DNA from: UBA2334 sp964396895
Lineage (GTDB): Bacteria > Pseudomonadota > Gammaproteobacteria > Burkholderiales > Burkholderiaceae_C
Direction: 5' to 3'
DNA: 64,000 nt
Assembly (NCBI GenBank): GCA_964396895.1
Contig: CAYNGJ010000005.1
Location: 135,068 to 199,067 of the forward strand
How positions within the stretch are numbered: position 1 is the first letter of the stretch; the number at the start of each line of letters is the position of its first letter. Made by a program: the position numbers and the translations under genes. The notes beneath the pieces are model-generated. The model did not search any database and had not been told where the DNA came from. It saw only the letters and a list, made by a program, of their open reading frames with translations. Shown piece by piece: positions 56,312 to 64,000 of the stretch.

Positions 56312-59239
56312 TCAGGCCACGGCACGGGCTTCGCCCGAGCCGTACAGGTTGCTGGTGCAGCGCCCGCACAGCGTGGGGTGGTCGGCGTCGTGGCCCATGT
56401 CGTCACGGTAGTGCCAGCAGCGTTCGCATTTCAAGCTTTTTAAGGCTTTAACGCTTATCTGCAATGCATTTCCAGCTATCAATTCCACGCTGGATGTGAT
56501 GAGCACAAACTTCAAGTCATCGCCCAAGGAGGCCAGCAGCGCGTGGTCGTCACCGGGCACGGTCAGTGACACATGGGCTTGCAGCGACGAGCCCACCGCG
56601 CCGGTGGTGCGCACGGCCTCGATGTCTTTGTTCACCAGGTCGCGGATTTCGCGGATGCGGGTCCACTTGTCCAGCAGAGCCTCGCTCTGGGCAGTGGGGG
56701 CCGGCCAGGTGGTGTAAGTCTCCATGAAGATGGACGCTCTGTGCGGCTGGCCGGCCTGGCCCATGAAGCCCCAGGCTTCTTCAGCGGTGAAGCTCAAGAA
56801 CGGCGCCATCCAGCGCACAAAGGCGTGGGTGATGCGGTGCAGCGCGGTCTGGGCACTGCGGCGGGCCAGCGAGTTGGGTGCAGTGGTGTAGAGGCGGTCC
56901 TTCAGCACATCGAGGTAAAAGCCACCCAAGTCTTCCGAGCAGAACAGCTGCAGCTTGGCCACCACGGGGTGGAACTCGTACTGTTCGTAGTGCGCCAGCA
57001 CCTCGGTCTGGAACTGGGCAGTACGCGCCAGCGCCCAGCGGTCGATTTCCAGCAACTGGTCGTCGGCCACGGTATCTGTGGCGGGGTCGAAGTCGGATAT
57101 GTTGGCCAGCAAAAAGCGCAGCGTGTTGCGGATGCGGCGGTAGGCATCCACCACGCGGGCCAGGATTTTGTCGTCAATCCCCAGGTCGCCCGAATAGTCG
57201 GTGGAGGCGCACCACAGGCGGATGATTTCCGCGCCCATCTTGCTGCTGATGGTCTGCGGGGCCACCACGTTGCCCAGGCTTTTGCTCATTTTCAGGCCTT
57301 TGCCGTCCACGGTGAATCCATGGGTCAGCAAGCCTTTGTACGGCGCGCGGCCATACATGGCGCAGGCCGTCAGCAGCGAGCTGTGGAACCAGCCCCTGTG
57401 CTGGTCGTGGCCTTCCAGGTACAGGTCGGCCTCGCAGCCTTGCGTGTGGGCGTGCAGCAGCTGGCCGTGGGCATCGCGCTGACCGTGGCTGCCTTTGAGC
57501 ACGGTGGTGTGGGTGGTGCCAGAGTCAAACCACACTTCCAGAATGTCGGTGCTTTTGGTGTAGCAAGAAGGGTCCGCAGCATCAGCCGAATCGGGCAATT
57601 GGGCCAAAATGTCGGCCACAGACAGCTTGCTCCAGGCCTCAATGCCACCTTGCTCGACCACCTGCGCCGCCAAGTCCACGATCTCGGGTGTGCGGGGGTG
57701 GGGCTCAGCCGTGTCCACATGCAGCAAAAACGGCAGCGGCACGCCCCAGCTGCGCTGGCGGCTGATGCACCAGTCGGGCCGGTTGGCGATCATGTCGCGC
57801 AGGCGGCCCTGACCGTTTTCGGGGAAAAAGCTGGTGTCTTCAATGGCGGCCAGCGCAGTTTGACGCAGGGTTTGCGGGGCCTTGTCGGTGGTGAAAATGC
57901 CCTCGCCTTCGTCCATGCGCACAAACCACTGGGCGGCGGCGCGGTAGATGACGGGCGTTTTGTGTCGCCAGCAATGCGGGTAGCTGTGGGTGATGGTCTG
58001 GGTGGCCATCAGCCTGTCGCTCTGGCCCAGCACCTCGATGATGCGCGGGCAGGCTTTCCAGATGTTCAGACCACCGAACAGCGGCAACTCGGCCTCGTAT
58101 TGGCCGTTGCCCTGCACGGGATTGAGGATGTCGTCATAGGCCAGGCCATTGGCCACGCAGCTGTTGAAGTCGTCCACGCCGTAGGCGGGGGATGAGTGGA
58201 CGATGCCGGTGCCGTCTCCCGCCGTGACGTAGTCGGCCAGGTACAAGGGCGACACGCGCTGGTAGCCCGCATCCACATCGTGCAGCGGGTGACGGAACAC
58301 CAGGCCAGCCAGCTTTTTGCCCTCGGCGGTGGCCAGCACGGTGCCGGTCAGGCCGTAGCGCTCCAGGCATTTGTCCACCAGGCTCTCGGCCAGCAGCAGC
58401 ACGCCGCGTGGGGTGTCCACCAGCGCGTAATGCAGTTCGGGGTGGGCGTTGAGCGCCTGGTTGGCAGGAATGGTCCAGGCGGTGGTGGTCCAGATGACGG
58501 CGAAGGCTTTTTTGGCACCATCACCGGGCAAGGCGTGCAGGCCAAAGGCGGCGGCGAGCGCGGTGGGGTCGTTGGACTCAAAGGCCACGTCCAGCGTGTC
58601 GCTCTTTTTGTCGGCGTATTCAATTTCAAACTCGGCCAAGCTTGAGCCGCAGTCAAAGCACCAGTAAACGGGCTTCAGGCCCCGGTACACAAAGCCGCGT
58701 TCCATCACACGTTTGAAGGCGCGGATTTCATTGGCCTCGGTCGCAAAGTCCATGGTGCGGTAGGGTTTGTCCCACTGGCCCAGCACGCCCAGGCGCTTGA
58801 AGTCGGCCATTTGCTGCGCGATTTGCTCGGTGGCAAAGGCCCTGGCCTTGGCCTGCATGTCATCGCGGCTGAGTTTTCGGCCATGCAGTTTTTCGATGGC
58901 GTTTTCAATGGGCAGACCGTGGCAGTCCCAGCCGGGGATGTATTGCGCGTCCATGCCCTTCAATTGGCGGGCCTTGACGATCATGTCTTTCAGTACCTTG
59001 TTCACCGCGTGGCCGATGTGGATCTGGCCGTTGGCATACGGCGGGCCGTCGTGCAGGATGAATTTGGGTGCGCCCTGGCGGGCTTGGCGCAACTGGGCGT
59101 ACAGGCCGCTGTCGTCCCAGCCTTGCACCCAGCCCGGCTCGCGCTTGGGCAGGTCGCCGCGCATGGGGAAGGGTGTGTCGGGCAGGTTGAGGGTGGCGCG
59201 GTAGTCGGCTTTGCCGGCGGTGGCTTGGGGGTCGGACAT
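56312..59239 (-). CDS. ileS: Isoleucyl-tRNA synthetase
   Basis: Charges tRNA-Ile and edits valine. The protein has 975 residues from MSDPQATAGK (59239); the frame is open much further upstream but without a better start. HIGH (74-77) and KMSKS (650-654) are intact. The C-terminal zinc site reads CERCWHYRDD...CGRC. Just before it, the linker VELIAGNALQISVKALKSLK is encoded by an AT-rich repeat island. The gene lies between ribF and lspA on the minus strand. Confidence 0.97.
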   Translation of the reverse strand: MSDPQATAGKADYRATLNLPDTPFPMRGDLPKREPGWVQGWDDSGLYAQLRQARQGAPKFILHDGPPYANGQIHIGHAVNKVLKDMIVKARQLKGMDAQYIPGWDCHGLPIENAIEKLHGRKLSRDDMQAKARAFATEQIAQQMADFKRLGVLGQWDKPYRTMDFATEANEIRAFKRVMERGFVYRGLKPVYWCFDCGSSLAEFEIEYADKKSDTLDVAFESNDPTALAAAFGLHALPGDGAKKAFAVIWTTTAWTIPANQALNAHPELHYALVDTPRGVLLLAESLVDKCLERYGLTGTVLATAEGKKLAGLVFRHPLHDVDAGYQRVSPLYLADYVTAGDGTGIVHSSPAYGVDDFNSCVANGLAYDDILNPVQGNGQYEAELPLFGGLNIWKACPRIIEVLGQSDRLMATQTITHSYPHCWRHKTPVIYRAAAQWFVRMDEGEGIFTTDKAPQTLRQTALAAIEDTSFFPENGQGRLRDMIANRPDWCISRQRSWGVPLPFLLHVDTAEPHPRTPEIVDLAAQVVEQGGIEAWSKLSVADILAQLPDSADAADPSCYTKSTDILEVWFDSGTTHTTVLKGSHGQRDAHGQLLHAHTQGCEADLYLEGHDQHRGWFHSSLLTACAMYGRAPYKGLLTHGFTVDGKGLKMSKSLGNVVAPQTISSKMGAEIIRLWCASTDYSGDLGIDDKILARVVDAYRRIRNTLRFLLANISDFDPATDTVADDQLLEIDRWALARTAQFQTEVLAHYEQYEFHPVVAKLQLFCSEDLGGFYLDVLKDRLYTTAPNSLARRSAQTALHRITHAFVRWMAPFLSFTAEEAWGFMGQAGQPHRASIFMETYTTWPAPTAQSEALLDKWTRIREIRDLVNKDIEAVRTTGAVGSSLQAHVSLTVPGDDHALLASLGDDLKFVLITSSVELIAGNALQISVKALKSLKCERCWHYRDDMGHDADHPTLCGRCTSNLYGSGEARAVA
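56431..56480 (-). repeat. AT-rich 18-spaced island, copy 10 (inside ileS)
   Basis: On the minus strand: TGATAGC (56481-56475), 18 bases (56474-56457), AAGCG (56456-56452), TTAAAGCC, then TTAAAAAGCTTG. The island is in frame in the variable linker before the zinc site of IleS. It is closest to copy 6. Confidence 0.8.
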
Positions 59240-59393
59240 GGTGGCGGGCGGAACAGAAGTGACAGACGGGGACAAAAAGGCACCGGTCAACTCATGGCGG
59301 CGGTGCCCGCGGGTGTGGAGGTAGGGGAGGCGCAGGTGCCAGGCTCCAGGGCCGTTGACTGCGGCCTTGGGGGCATGCCCCGCTGTGCCAGCG

Positions 59394-60488
59394 TTAAATT
59401 CGGTCGCGCGTGGTCTGGCGACGGGTCTGGGTGTGGTCGGCGAAATGCGCACGCGCCTGGGCGCAGTCGTTGGCAATGCCCGTTGTCAGGGCGTCCAGAC
59501 TGGCGTATTTCAGTTCGTCATGCAGTTTGTGCAGCAGTTCCACGCGGATGATTTTACCGTAGGCCTCCCGCTGCCCCTGGTACAGGGGCAGGCCGTCGGC
59601 CATGTCGGCGGGCCAGTCCAGGCAATGGGTTTCCAACAGCACGCGCCCTCCGTTCACATCGTTGGGGTCGAGCGACGGGCGCACGCCCAGGTTGGCCACG
59701 CCGGGCAGGGGCGGGGCGTCGGGGTCGGGGTGCAGGCCGTGCACCTGCACCGCAAAAATGCCACTGGCGGCGGGCTTCCAGTGCGAGAACCGCAGGTTCA
59801 AGGTGCGAAAGCCGTCGCCCTGGCCGGGGGCACTGGCGCCCAGCTCGCGCCCCAGCTTGCGGCCGTGCACCACATGGCCCGAGATGCTGTAGGGTCGACC
59901 CAGCAGGGCCGCCACGGCATCCATGTCGCCGGCGGCCAGGGCGTCGCGCACGGCAGAGCTGGACACGCGCAGGCCATGCACCTCGTAGGACTGCATGCGC
60001 GCCACATCGAAGCCTTGGGCTGTGCCAGCGGCGTCCAGCATGGCGTAGTCGCCCCGGCGGCCGGCGCCGAAGCGGAAGTCGTCGCCCACCAGCACATAGC
60101 GCACGCCCAGCTGCTCGACCAGGATGCGCTGGATGAATGCCTGTGCGTCCAGCGCCGCCAACCGCGCGTTGAAGGGCAGCACCACCACCTGGTCCACCCC
60201 ACAGCGCTCCAGCTCGGTCAGCTTGTCGCGCAGGGTGGCAATGCGGGCGGGTGCCAGCTCGGGCTTGTGGTGCGCTGCAGCGAAATGGTCGCGGGGGTGG
60301 GGCTCAAAGGTCATGACGCAGCTGGGGATGCCCCGGTGCCGCGCCTCGTTGTTGAGCAGGGCCAGCATGGCCTGGTGACCCCTGTGCACGCCGTCAAAGT
60401 TGCCGATGGTCAGCGCACAGCCGTTGGTCGGGGTGGCTGTGCTGGCAGGGTCAGAGAGCAGTGCGTGGAGGCCACGGATGATTTTCAT
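59394..60488 (-). CDS. ribF: Riboflavin kinase / FMN adenylyltransferase
   Basis: Bifunctional enzyme that makes FMN and FAD. The protein has 364 residues from MKIIRGLHALL (60488). The N-terminal nucleotidyltransferase domain shows IGNFDGVHRGHQ and VLVGDDFRFGAGRRGD; the C-terminal kinase shows the GRPYSISG and PGVANLGVRPS motifs. A 154-base gap separates it from ileS. No FMN riboswitch is visible upstream. Confidence 0.95.
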   Translation of the reverse strand: MKIIRGLHALLSDPASTATPTNGCALTIGNFDGVHRGHQAMLALLNNEARHRGIPSCVMTFEPHPRDHFAAAHHKPELAPARIATLRDKLTELERCGVDQVVVLPFNARLAALDAQAFIQRILVEQLGVRYVLVGDDFRFGAGRRGDYAMLDAAGTAQGFDVARMQSYEVHGLRVSSSAVRDALAAGDMDAVAALLGRPYSISGHVVHGRKLGRELGASAPGQGDGFRTLNLRFSHWKPAASGIFAVQVHGLHPDPDAPPLPGVANLGVRPSLDPNDVNGGRVLLETHCLDWPADMADGLPLYQGQREAYGKIIRVELLHKLHDELKYASLDALTTGIANDCAQARAHFADHTQTRRQTTRDRI

Positions 60489-60665
60489 GGGTGTCTGCAA
60501 GGAATTGCCCAGGCCGCCATCGGCCTGTCATGGCACGGGGGTATATTGACACATTAGATCCTGCCCCCGGCACCTGCCGTGGACAAGCCGCCTGCCAGGG
60601 CGGTGGCGGGGCTCACCGCAGCGGCATTGCGGCAGATGGTTCGGTGTATTGGCACGGAGGTCGTC

Positions 60666-61223
60666 TTGAAGGTATTGAAGCTCTCGGCTCAGGGGTTGCC
60701 CCAGTCTTGGATCAGCCTGGAAGAGGCGGTGTTGCATTACGCCGCCGACCAGGTGCGCTGGGAAATGGGGGTGGAGGTGGCCGTGTTCCATGGCGGGCAC
60801 AATGCCGTCACGGGGCTGCAGTCGCTGATCGCGGTCAACTCCATCATCGGCACCCACGGCGTGCCCCGCATCAACCCTTTTGACGTGCACCCCGCCCTCA
60901 CCAACCACAAGCTGTTTGCCCGTGACCGCCAGTTGTGTGCCTACTGCGGCGACCATTTTCCTGAAGACCTGCTGACGCGCGAGCACATTCGTCCGGTGAG
61001 CCAGGGCGGCCCCGACCATTGGATGAACGTGGTCACGGCCTGCCGTGGCTGCAACCACCGCAAGGGGAGCCGAACGCCTGAGCAGGCCCACATGCCACTG
61101 CTGTACGCGCCATATGTGCCCAGCCTGTGGGAGGACTTCATTCTGCGCAACCGACGCATCCTGGCCGACCAGATGGCCTTTTTGATGGCGCATGTGCCGC
61201 GTCATTCCCGCTTGTGCGCCTGA
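60666..61223 (+). CDS. HNH-domain endonuclease-like protein
   Basis: Protein of 185 residues if started at TTG 60666, which has a perfect GGAGG five bases upstream; an ATG at 60636 and a GTG at 60579 are in frame but lack a clear ribosome site. The first 80 residues form a conserved domain (LKLSAQGLPQSWISLEEAV) of unknown role. The HNH/McrA-like part has CAYCG (91-95), the EHIRP histidine, Asn121 and CRGCNH (126-131), giving a two-CxxC zinc site. It is a single plus-strand gene between minus-strand neighbours. Confidence 0.78.
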   Translation: MKVLKLSAQGLPQSWISLEEAVLHYAADQVRWEMGVEVAVFHGGHNAVTGLQSLIAVNSIIGTHGVPRINPFDVHPALTNHKLFARDRQLCAYCGDHFPEDLLTREHIRPVSQGGPDHWMNVVTACRGCNHRKGSRTPEQAHMPLLYAPYVPSLWEDFILRNRRILADQMAFLMAHVPRHSRLCA

Positions 61224-61294
61224 GCGGGGCGCAACCACCCCGCTGACCGGTGCCGAACCAGCCACGGGGTCTGGCGGGGTGCAGCCGCAGAGGC

Positions 61295-62422
61295 TTACGC
61301 GAACACGCCCGCTGTTTCGCCCATGTGGTCGCTCACCTGGCCCAAGTGGTGCAGGGTGTCGCCCAGTGTCATTTCCAGCTGGGTGAGCTTTTTGAAGCAG
61401 TGGCTGACGATGTACTCGTCCGTCACGCCAATGCCACCGTGCAGTTGCACGCACTGTTGGCCCACAAAGCGCATGGACTGGCCCAGTTGCACCTTGGCGC
61501 GTGACAGCGCCAGGCTGCGCTCGGCTGCCGGGGCACCCAGCTTGAGCGTGGCGTAGTAGCTCATGCTGCGGGCCAGTTCCAGCTGCATCTTCACGTCGGC
61601 CACGCGGTGGCGCAGCGCCTGGAAGCTGGCAATGGCCACGCCAAACTGCTTGCGGGTGTTCATGTACTCCACCGTGTAGGCCAGGGTGGCGTCCATCACG
61701 CCCACGGCTTCGGCGCACAGGGTGGCCAGCCCCACGTCCACCGCCAGTTGCAGCGCGGCCAGGCCGTCGGTGCTGACCAAGGTGGCCGGGGTGTTGACCA
61801 GTGTGATGGTGGCGGCGCGGCTGCCGTCCTGGCAGCCGTGACCTTGGGCCGTGGCACCGACGGCGTCGCGTGCCACCAGAAACAGCGCCAGGCGGGCGGC
61901 GTCACCCTCACCCACCATGGCAGGGACAAGCCAGGCATCGGCCAAATCACCGGCAGGCACCATGTTTTTAGTAGCTGAGACAGCCCATCCACCTTGCGAT
62001 GGAGTGGCTTTTGATTCACATTTCTCAAGTGAATAGCGGGCTGAGCGCTCCTGGTGGGCCAGTACCACCAGCGCTTCGCCGCTGGCGATGCGGGGTAGCC
62101 ACTCGGCCTGCACGTCGGCGGGGGCGCACTGGGCCAGCACGGTGCTGACCATGAGTGTTTGGGCCAGCGGCTCCAGCACCAGGCCACGGCCCAGCTGCTC
62201 CATCACCACCATGGTTTCCACCGCGCCCATGCCCATGCCACCGTGCTCTTCCGGCACGCACAAGCCGGTCAGGCCCAGTTCGGCCAGCTCGCCGTGGGTG
62301 GCGCGGTCGAAACCACCGGCGGCCTCGGTGGCGCGGCGGCGCTCAAACGTGTAGGCTTTTTCAACCCAGCGCGAAACGGCTTCGCGCAGCTGTTCTTGGT
62401 CGTCGGAAAAATCAAAATCCAT
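61295..62422 (-). CDS. Acyl-CoA dehydrogenase-family protein (375 residues)
   Basis: FAD-dependent ACAD-family protein. AGGAG precedes the start at 62422. The N- and C-terminal helical domains are clear (LGRGLVLEPLA and QCVQLHGGIGVTDEY), but the usual middle-domain YSEPGSGSD motif is missing, replaced by HQERSARYSLEKCESKATP; part of this is encoded by an AT-rich island (61970-62022). It is paired with a full-length ACAD 14 bases upstream, so a heteromeric enzyme with one non-standard subunit is plausible. The substrate is unknown. Confidence 0.85.
   Translation of the reverse strand: MDFDFSDDQEQLREAVSRWVEKAYTFERRRATEAAGGFDRATHGELAELGLTGLCVPEEHGGMGMGAVETMVVMEQLGRGLVLEPLAQTLMVSTVLAQCAPADVQAEWLPRIASGEALVVLAHQERSARYSLEKCESKATPSQGGWAVSATKNMVPAGDLADAWLVPAMVGEGDAARLALFLVARDAVGATAQGHGCQDGSRAATITLVNTPATLVSTDGLAALQLAVDVGLATLCAEAVGVMDATLAYTVEYMNTRKQFGVAIASFQALRHRVADVKMQLELARSMSYYATLKLGAPAAERSLALSRAKVQLGQSMRFVGQQCVQLHGGIGVTDEYIVSHCFKKLTQLEMTLGDTLHHLGQVSDHMGETAGVFA
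61970..62022 (+). repeat. AT-rich 18-spaced island, copy 11 (inside acyl-CoA dehydrogenase gene)
   Basis: AGTAGC (61970-61975), 18 bases (61976-61993), TTGCG (61994-61998), ATGGAGTGGC, then TTTTGATTCACATTT, close to the right end of copy 4. It is in frame on the minus strand, and the encoded loop keeps the usual family length as far as I can judge. Confidence 0.68.
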
Positions 62423-62436
62423 GTCGTGTCTCCTGT

Positions 62437-63639
62437 TCAGCCGAGCACGGTCTGCGCGACGATGTTGCGTTGCACTTCGTTGCTGCCACCGTAAATGGTG
62501 GTTTTGCGCATGTTGAAGTAGGTGCTGGCCAGTGGCGCGTTGGCCACGTTGCCGCCGGGGAATTCACTCAGACCCAAGGCCGCATCACCCTGCCAGCCCG
62601 CTTCCATGGCGTCAAAGACGAAGGGCAGGCTGTAGGGGCCGGCGGCCAGCATCATCAGCTCGGCATAGCGTTGCTGGATTTCGCTGCCGCGAATTTTCAG
62701 CAGACCGGCTATGTCCAGGCTTTGCTTGCCGCTCTTTTCGGCGCTCAGCACGCGCAGCACCATCATTTCCAGGGCCACCACGTCCACTTCCAGCAGGGCA
62801 ATCTGGTCGCGAAAGCGGGCGTCTTCCCACACGCCTTCGGCCTTGGCGATGCGCTTCAGGCGCTCCAGCTCGCGCTTGGCGCGGTTGACGTCGGCGATGT
62901 TGGTGCGCTCGTGGGCCAGCAGGTACTTGGCGTAGTTCCAGCCCTTGTTTTCTTCGCCAATCAGGTTCTCGGCGGGGACCTTCACGTTGTCAAACCAGAC
63001 TTCGTTGACCTCGCACTCGCCGTCCAGCAGCTTGATGGGGCGCACGGTGACGCCCGGGGTTTTCATGTCGATGAGCAAGAAGCTGATGCCGGCCTGGGGC
63101 TTGCAGTCGCTGTTGGTGCGCACCAGGCAAAAAATCCACTCGCCGTACTGGCCCAGGGTGGTCCAGGTTTTTTGGCCGTTGACGATGTAGTGGTCGCCCT
63201 GCTTGTCGGCGCGGCATTTCACGCTGGCCAGGTCGGAGCCCGAGCCGGGTTCGCTGTAGCCCTGGCTCCACCACACCTCGCCGCTGGCGATGCCGGGCAA
63301 AAACCGCTGCTGCTGTTCGGCGTTGCCAAACGCCATGATGACTGGGGCCACCATGACCGGGCCAAAGGGCACGATGCGCGGCGCACCGGCCAGCGCACAT
63401 TCTTCTTCAAACAGGTGCTTTTGCACGGCGGTCCAGCCGGGGCCGCCAAACTGCTTGGGCCAGCCAAAGCCCAGCCAGCCTTTGCTGCCCAGAATTTTGG
63501 CCCAGCGCTGCATGTCGTCGCGGCTCAGCCGCAGGGCGTGGTGTACTTTGTGGGCGATGTCGGCGGGCAGGTGGGTGCGCACCCAGTCGCGCACCTCCTC
63601 GCGAAATGCCTGCTCTTCGGGGGTGAAGGCCAAATCCAT
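62437..63639 (-). CDS. Acyl-CoA dehydrogenase (400 residues)
   Basis: FAD-dependent acyl-CoA dehydrogenase. I start at MDLAFTPEEQAF (63639), behind AGGAGA. Family motifs seen are GFGWPKQFGGPGWT, the middle-domain YSEPGSGSDLAS and VNGQKTWTT, and the C-terminal TTIYGGSNEVQRNIVAQTVLG. The likely catalytic base is not at the MCAD-type EGTxE site, so it may lie in the helix with AHERTNIA. It is co-directional with the smaller ACAD 14 bases downstream. Confidence 0.9.
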   Translation of the reverse strand: MDLAFTPEEQAFREEVRDWVRTHLPADIAHKVHHALRLSRDDMQRWAKILGSKGWLGFGWPKQFGGPGWTAVQKHLFEEECALAGAPRIVPFGPVMVAPVIMAFGNAEQQQRFLPGIASGEVWWSQGYSEPGSGSDLASVKCRADKQGDHYIVNGQKTWTTLGQYGEWIFCLVRTNSDCKPQAGISFLLIDMKTPGVTVRPIKLLDGECEVNEVWFDNVKVPAENLIGEENKGWNYAKYLLAHERTNIADVNRAKRELERLKRIAKAEGVWEDARFRDQIALLEVDVVALEMMVLRVLSAEKSGKQSLDIAGLLKIRGSEIQQRYAELMMLAAGPYSLPFVFDAMEAGWQGDAALGLSEFPGGNVANAPLASTYFNMRKTTIYGGSNEVQRNIVAQTVLG

Positions 63640-63773
63640 GCGTGTCTCTCCTGTGGCGGTGCCGTGGCGTGAAGGCATCATTTTTAGCACGCCCGTTCGT
63701 TTCTGGCGTGTCCAGCAAGGGACAGATCAGGGTAAACGAGGGTGCCGCATGGCCGTTGTCCAGGGGCGCGGGT

Positions 63774-64000
63774 TCAGTCGGCGTCGGGCGCCACGCCCAG
63801 CTGCTCGCACAGGCGGGAGAGGGTGGCGTTGAGGCGCTGCAGGTCGGCCTCCAGCGTGCCCACGCGGCGGGTGAGGGCAATCACGTCTTCTTCGGTTGCG
63901 CCCGATGTACCTGCGCCACCAGTGGGTTGGCTCATGTCCACCTCGCCGCACAACAGGTGCGCCCAGCGCTGTTCGCGGGCGCCGGGCGCGCGCGGCAGCT
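63774..64000 (-). CDS. YceH-family (UPF0502) protein, 3' part
   Basis: Only the C-terminal 74 residues are inside the window; the gene continues past the right edge. The visible protein starts LPRAPGAREQRWAHLLCGEVD, the pattern expected for the YceH/UPF0502 family. It ends with a short coiled-coil-like helix RVGTLEADLQRLNATLSRLC. The stop TGA is at 63776-63774. A 134-base gap separates it from the ACAD gene downstream. Its function is unknown. Confidence 0.75.
   Translation of the reverse strand, partial: LPRAPGAREQRWAHLLCGEVDMSQPTGGAGTSGATEEDVIALTRRVGTLEADLQRLNATLSRLCEQLGVAPDAD

Overview
The window is a dense, GC-rich stretch of bacterial chromosome with 63 protein genes (one cut by the right edge). 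It has no rRNA, tRNA, CRISPR array, intact insertion sequence or prophage, and no gene-free stretch longer than about 190 bases. The gene families and their order point to a betaproteobacterium of the order Burkholderiales, most likely family Comamonadaceae (a Rhodoferax/Hydrogenophaga/Limnohabitans-like organism). Signs of this are mlaFEDACB followed by an ABC-2 exporter, ibaG, murA and a his operon that runs into tatABC, a short-form HisG, and a recJ-rpfE pair. The genus is an inference from remembered gene order; no search was run.

Layout. 0.2-6.5 kb: gltBD (glutamate synthase), closed by a terminator. 6.6-14 kb: an envelope block with the Mla phospholipid transport system (including the outer-membrane lipoprotein gene mlaA), an ABC-2 exporter, ibaG and murA. 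14-25 kb: hisGDCBHAFIE, interrupted by a sugar mutarotase gene (hisA/hisF) and by a reverse-strand membrane protein (hisF/hisI), then a small membrane protein, a HIT protein and tatABC. 25-31 kb (minus strand): a DegS-like protease, an EamA transporter, a PHP phosphoesterase, recJ and an rpfE-like gene. 31-41 kb (plus strand): lolCD, a Cys/Met-metabolism PLP enzyme, a TatD nuclease, a deoxyinosine glycosylase, a spermidine-synthase-like protein, an orphan GspE/PilB ATPase, a degenerate GGDEF membrane protein and a Crp/Fnr regulator. 41-54 kb: tctBA, a GGT-family enzyme, two EamA transporters, an M48 lipoprotein protease, an SH3 protein, an atypical SDR, a MipA-like porin, a quinone oxidoreductase, a CHASE4-GGDEF-EAL protein and a YdcH-like protein. 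54-64 kb (mostly minus strand): a CapA-like protein, lspA, ileS and ribF, an HNH protein on the plus strand, a pair of acyl-CoA dehydrogenases and the end of a yceH-like gene.

The most unusual signal cuts across the genes. Eleven AT-rich islands of about 50 bp share one architecture: a GATAGC-like arm, exactly 18 bases, an AAGCG-like arm, then 5-7 bases, GCC or a variant, and a run of A or T. They occur in both orientations. Some sit at gene junctions, where they supply stop or start codons (mlaE/mlaD, hisD, recJ/rpfE, ggt/EamA, hisF/lapA-like). Others sit inside reading frames (gltB, the glycosylase, quinone oxidoreductase, ileS, acyl-CoA dehydrogenase). In several of these the protein still fits its family without any length change. 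The intervals between copies run from 3.4 to 9.3 kb, which looks more even than chance. They look like one dispersed repeat or binding-site family with no obvious encoded function.
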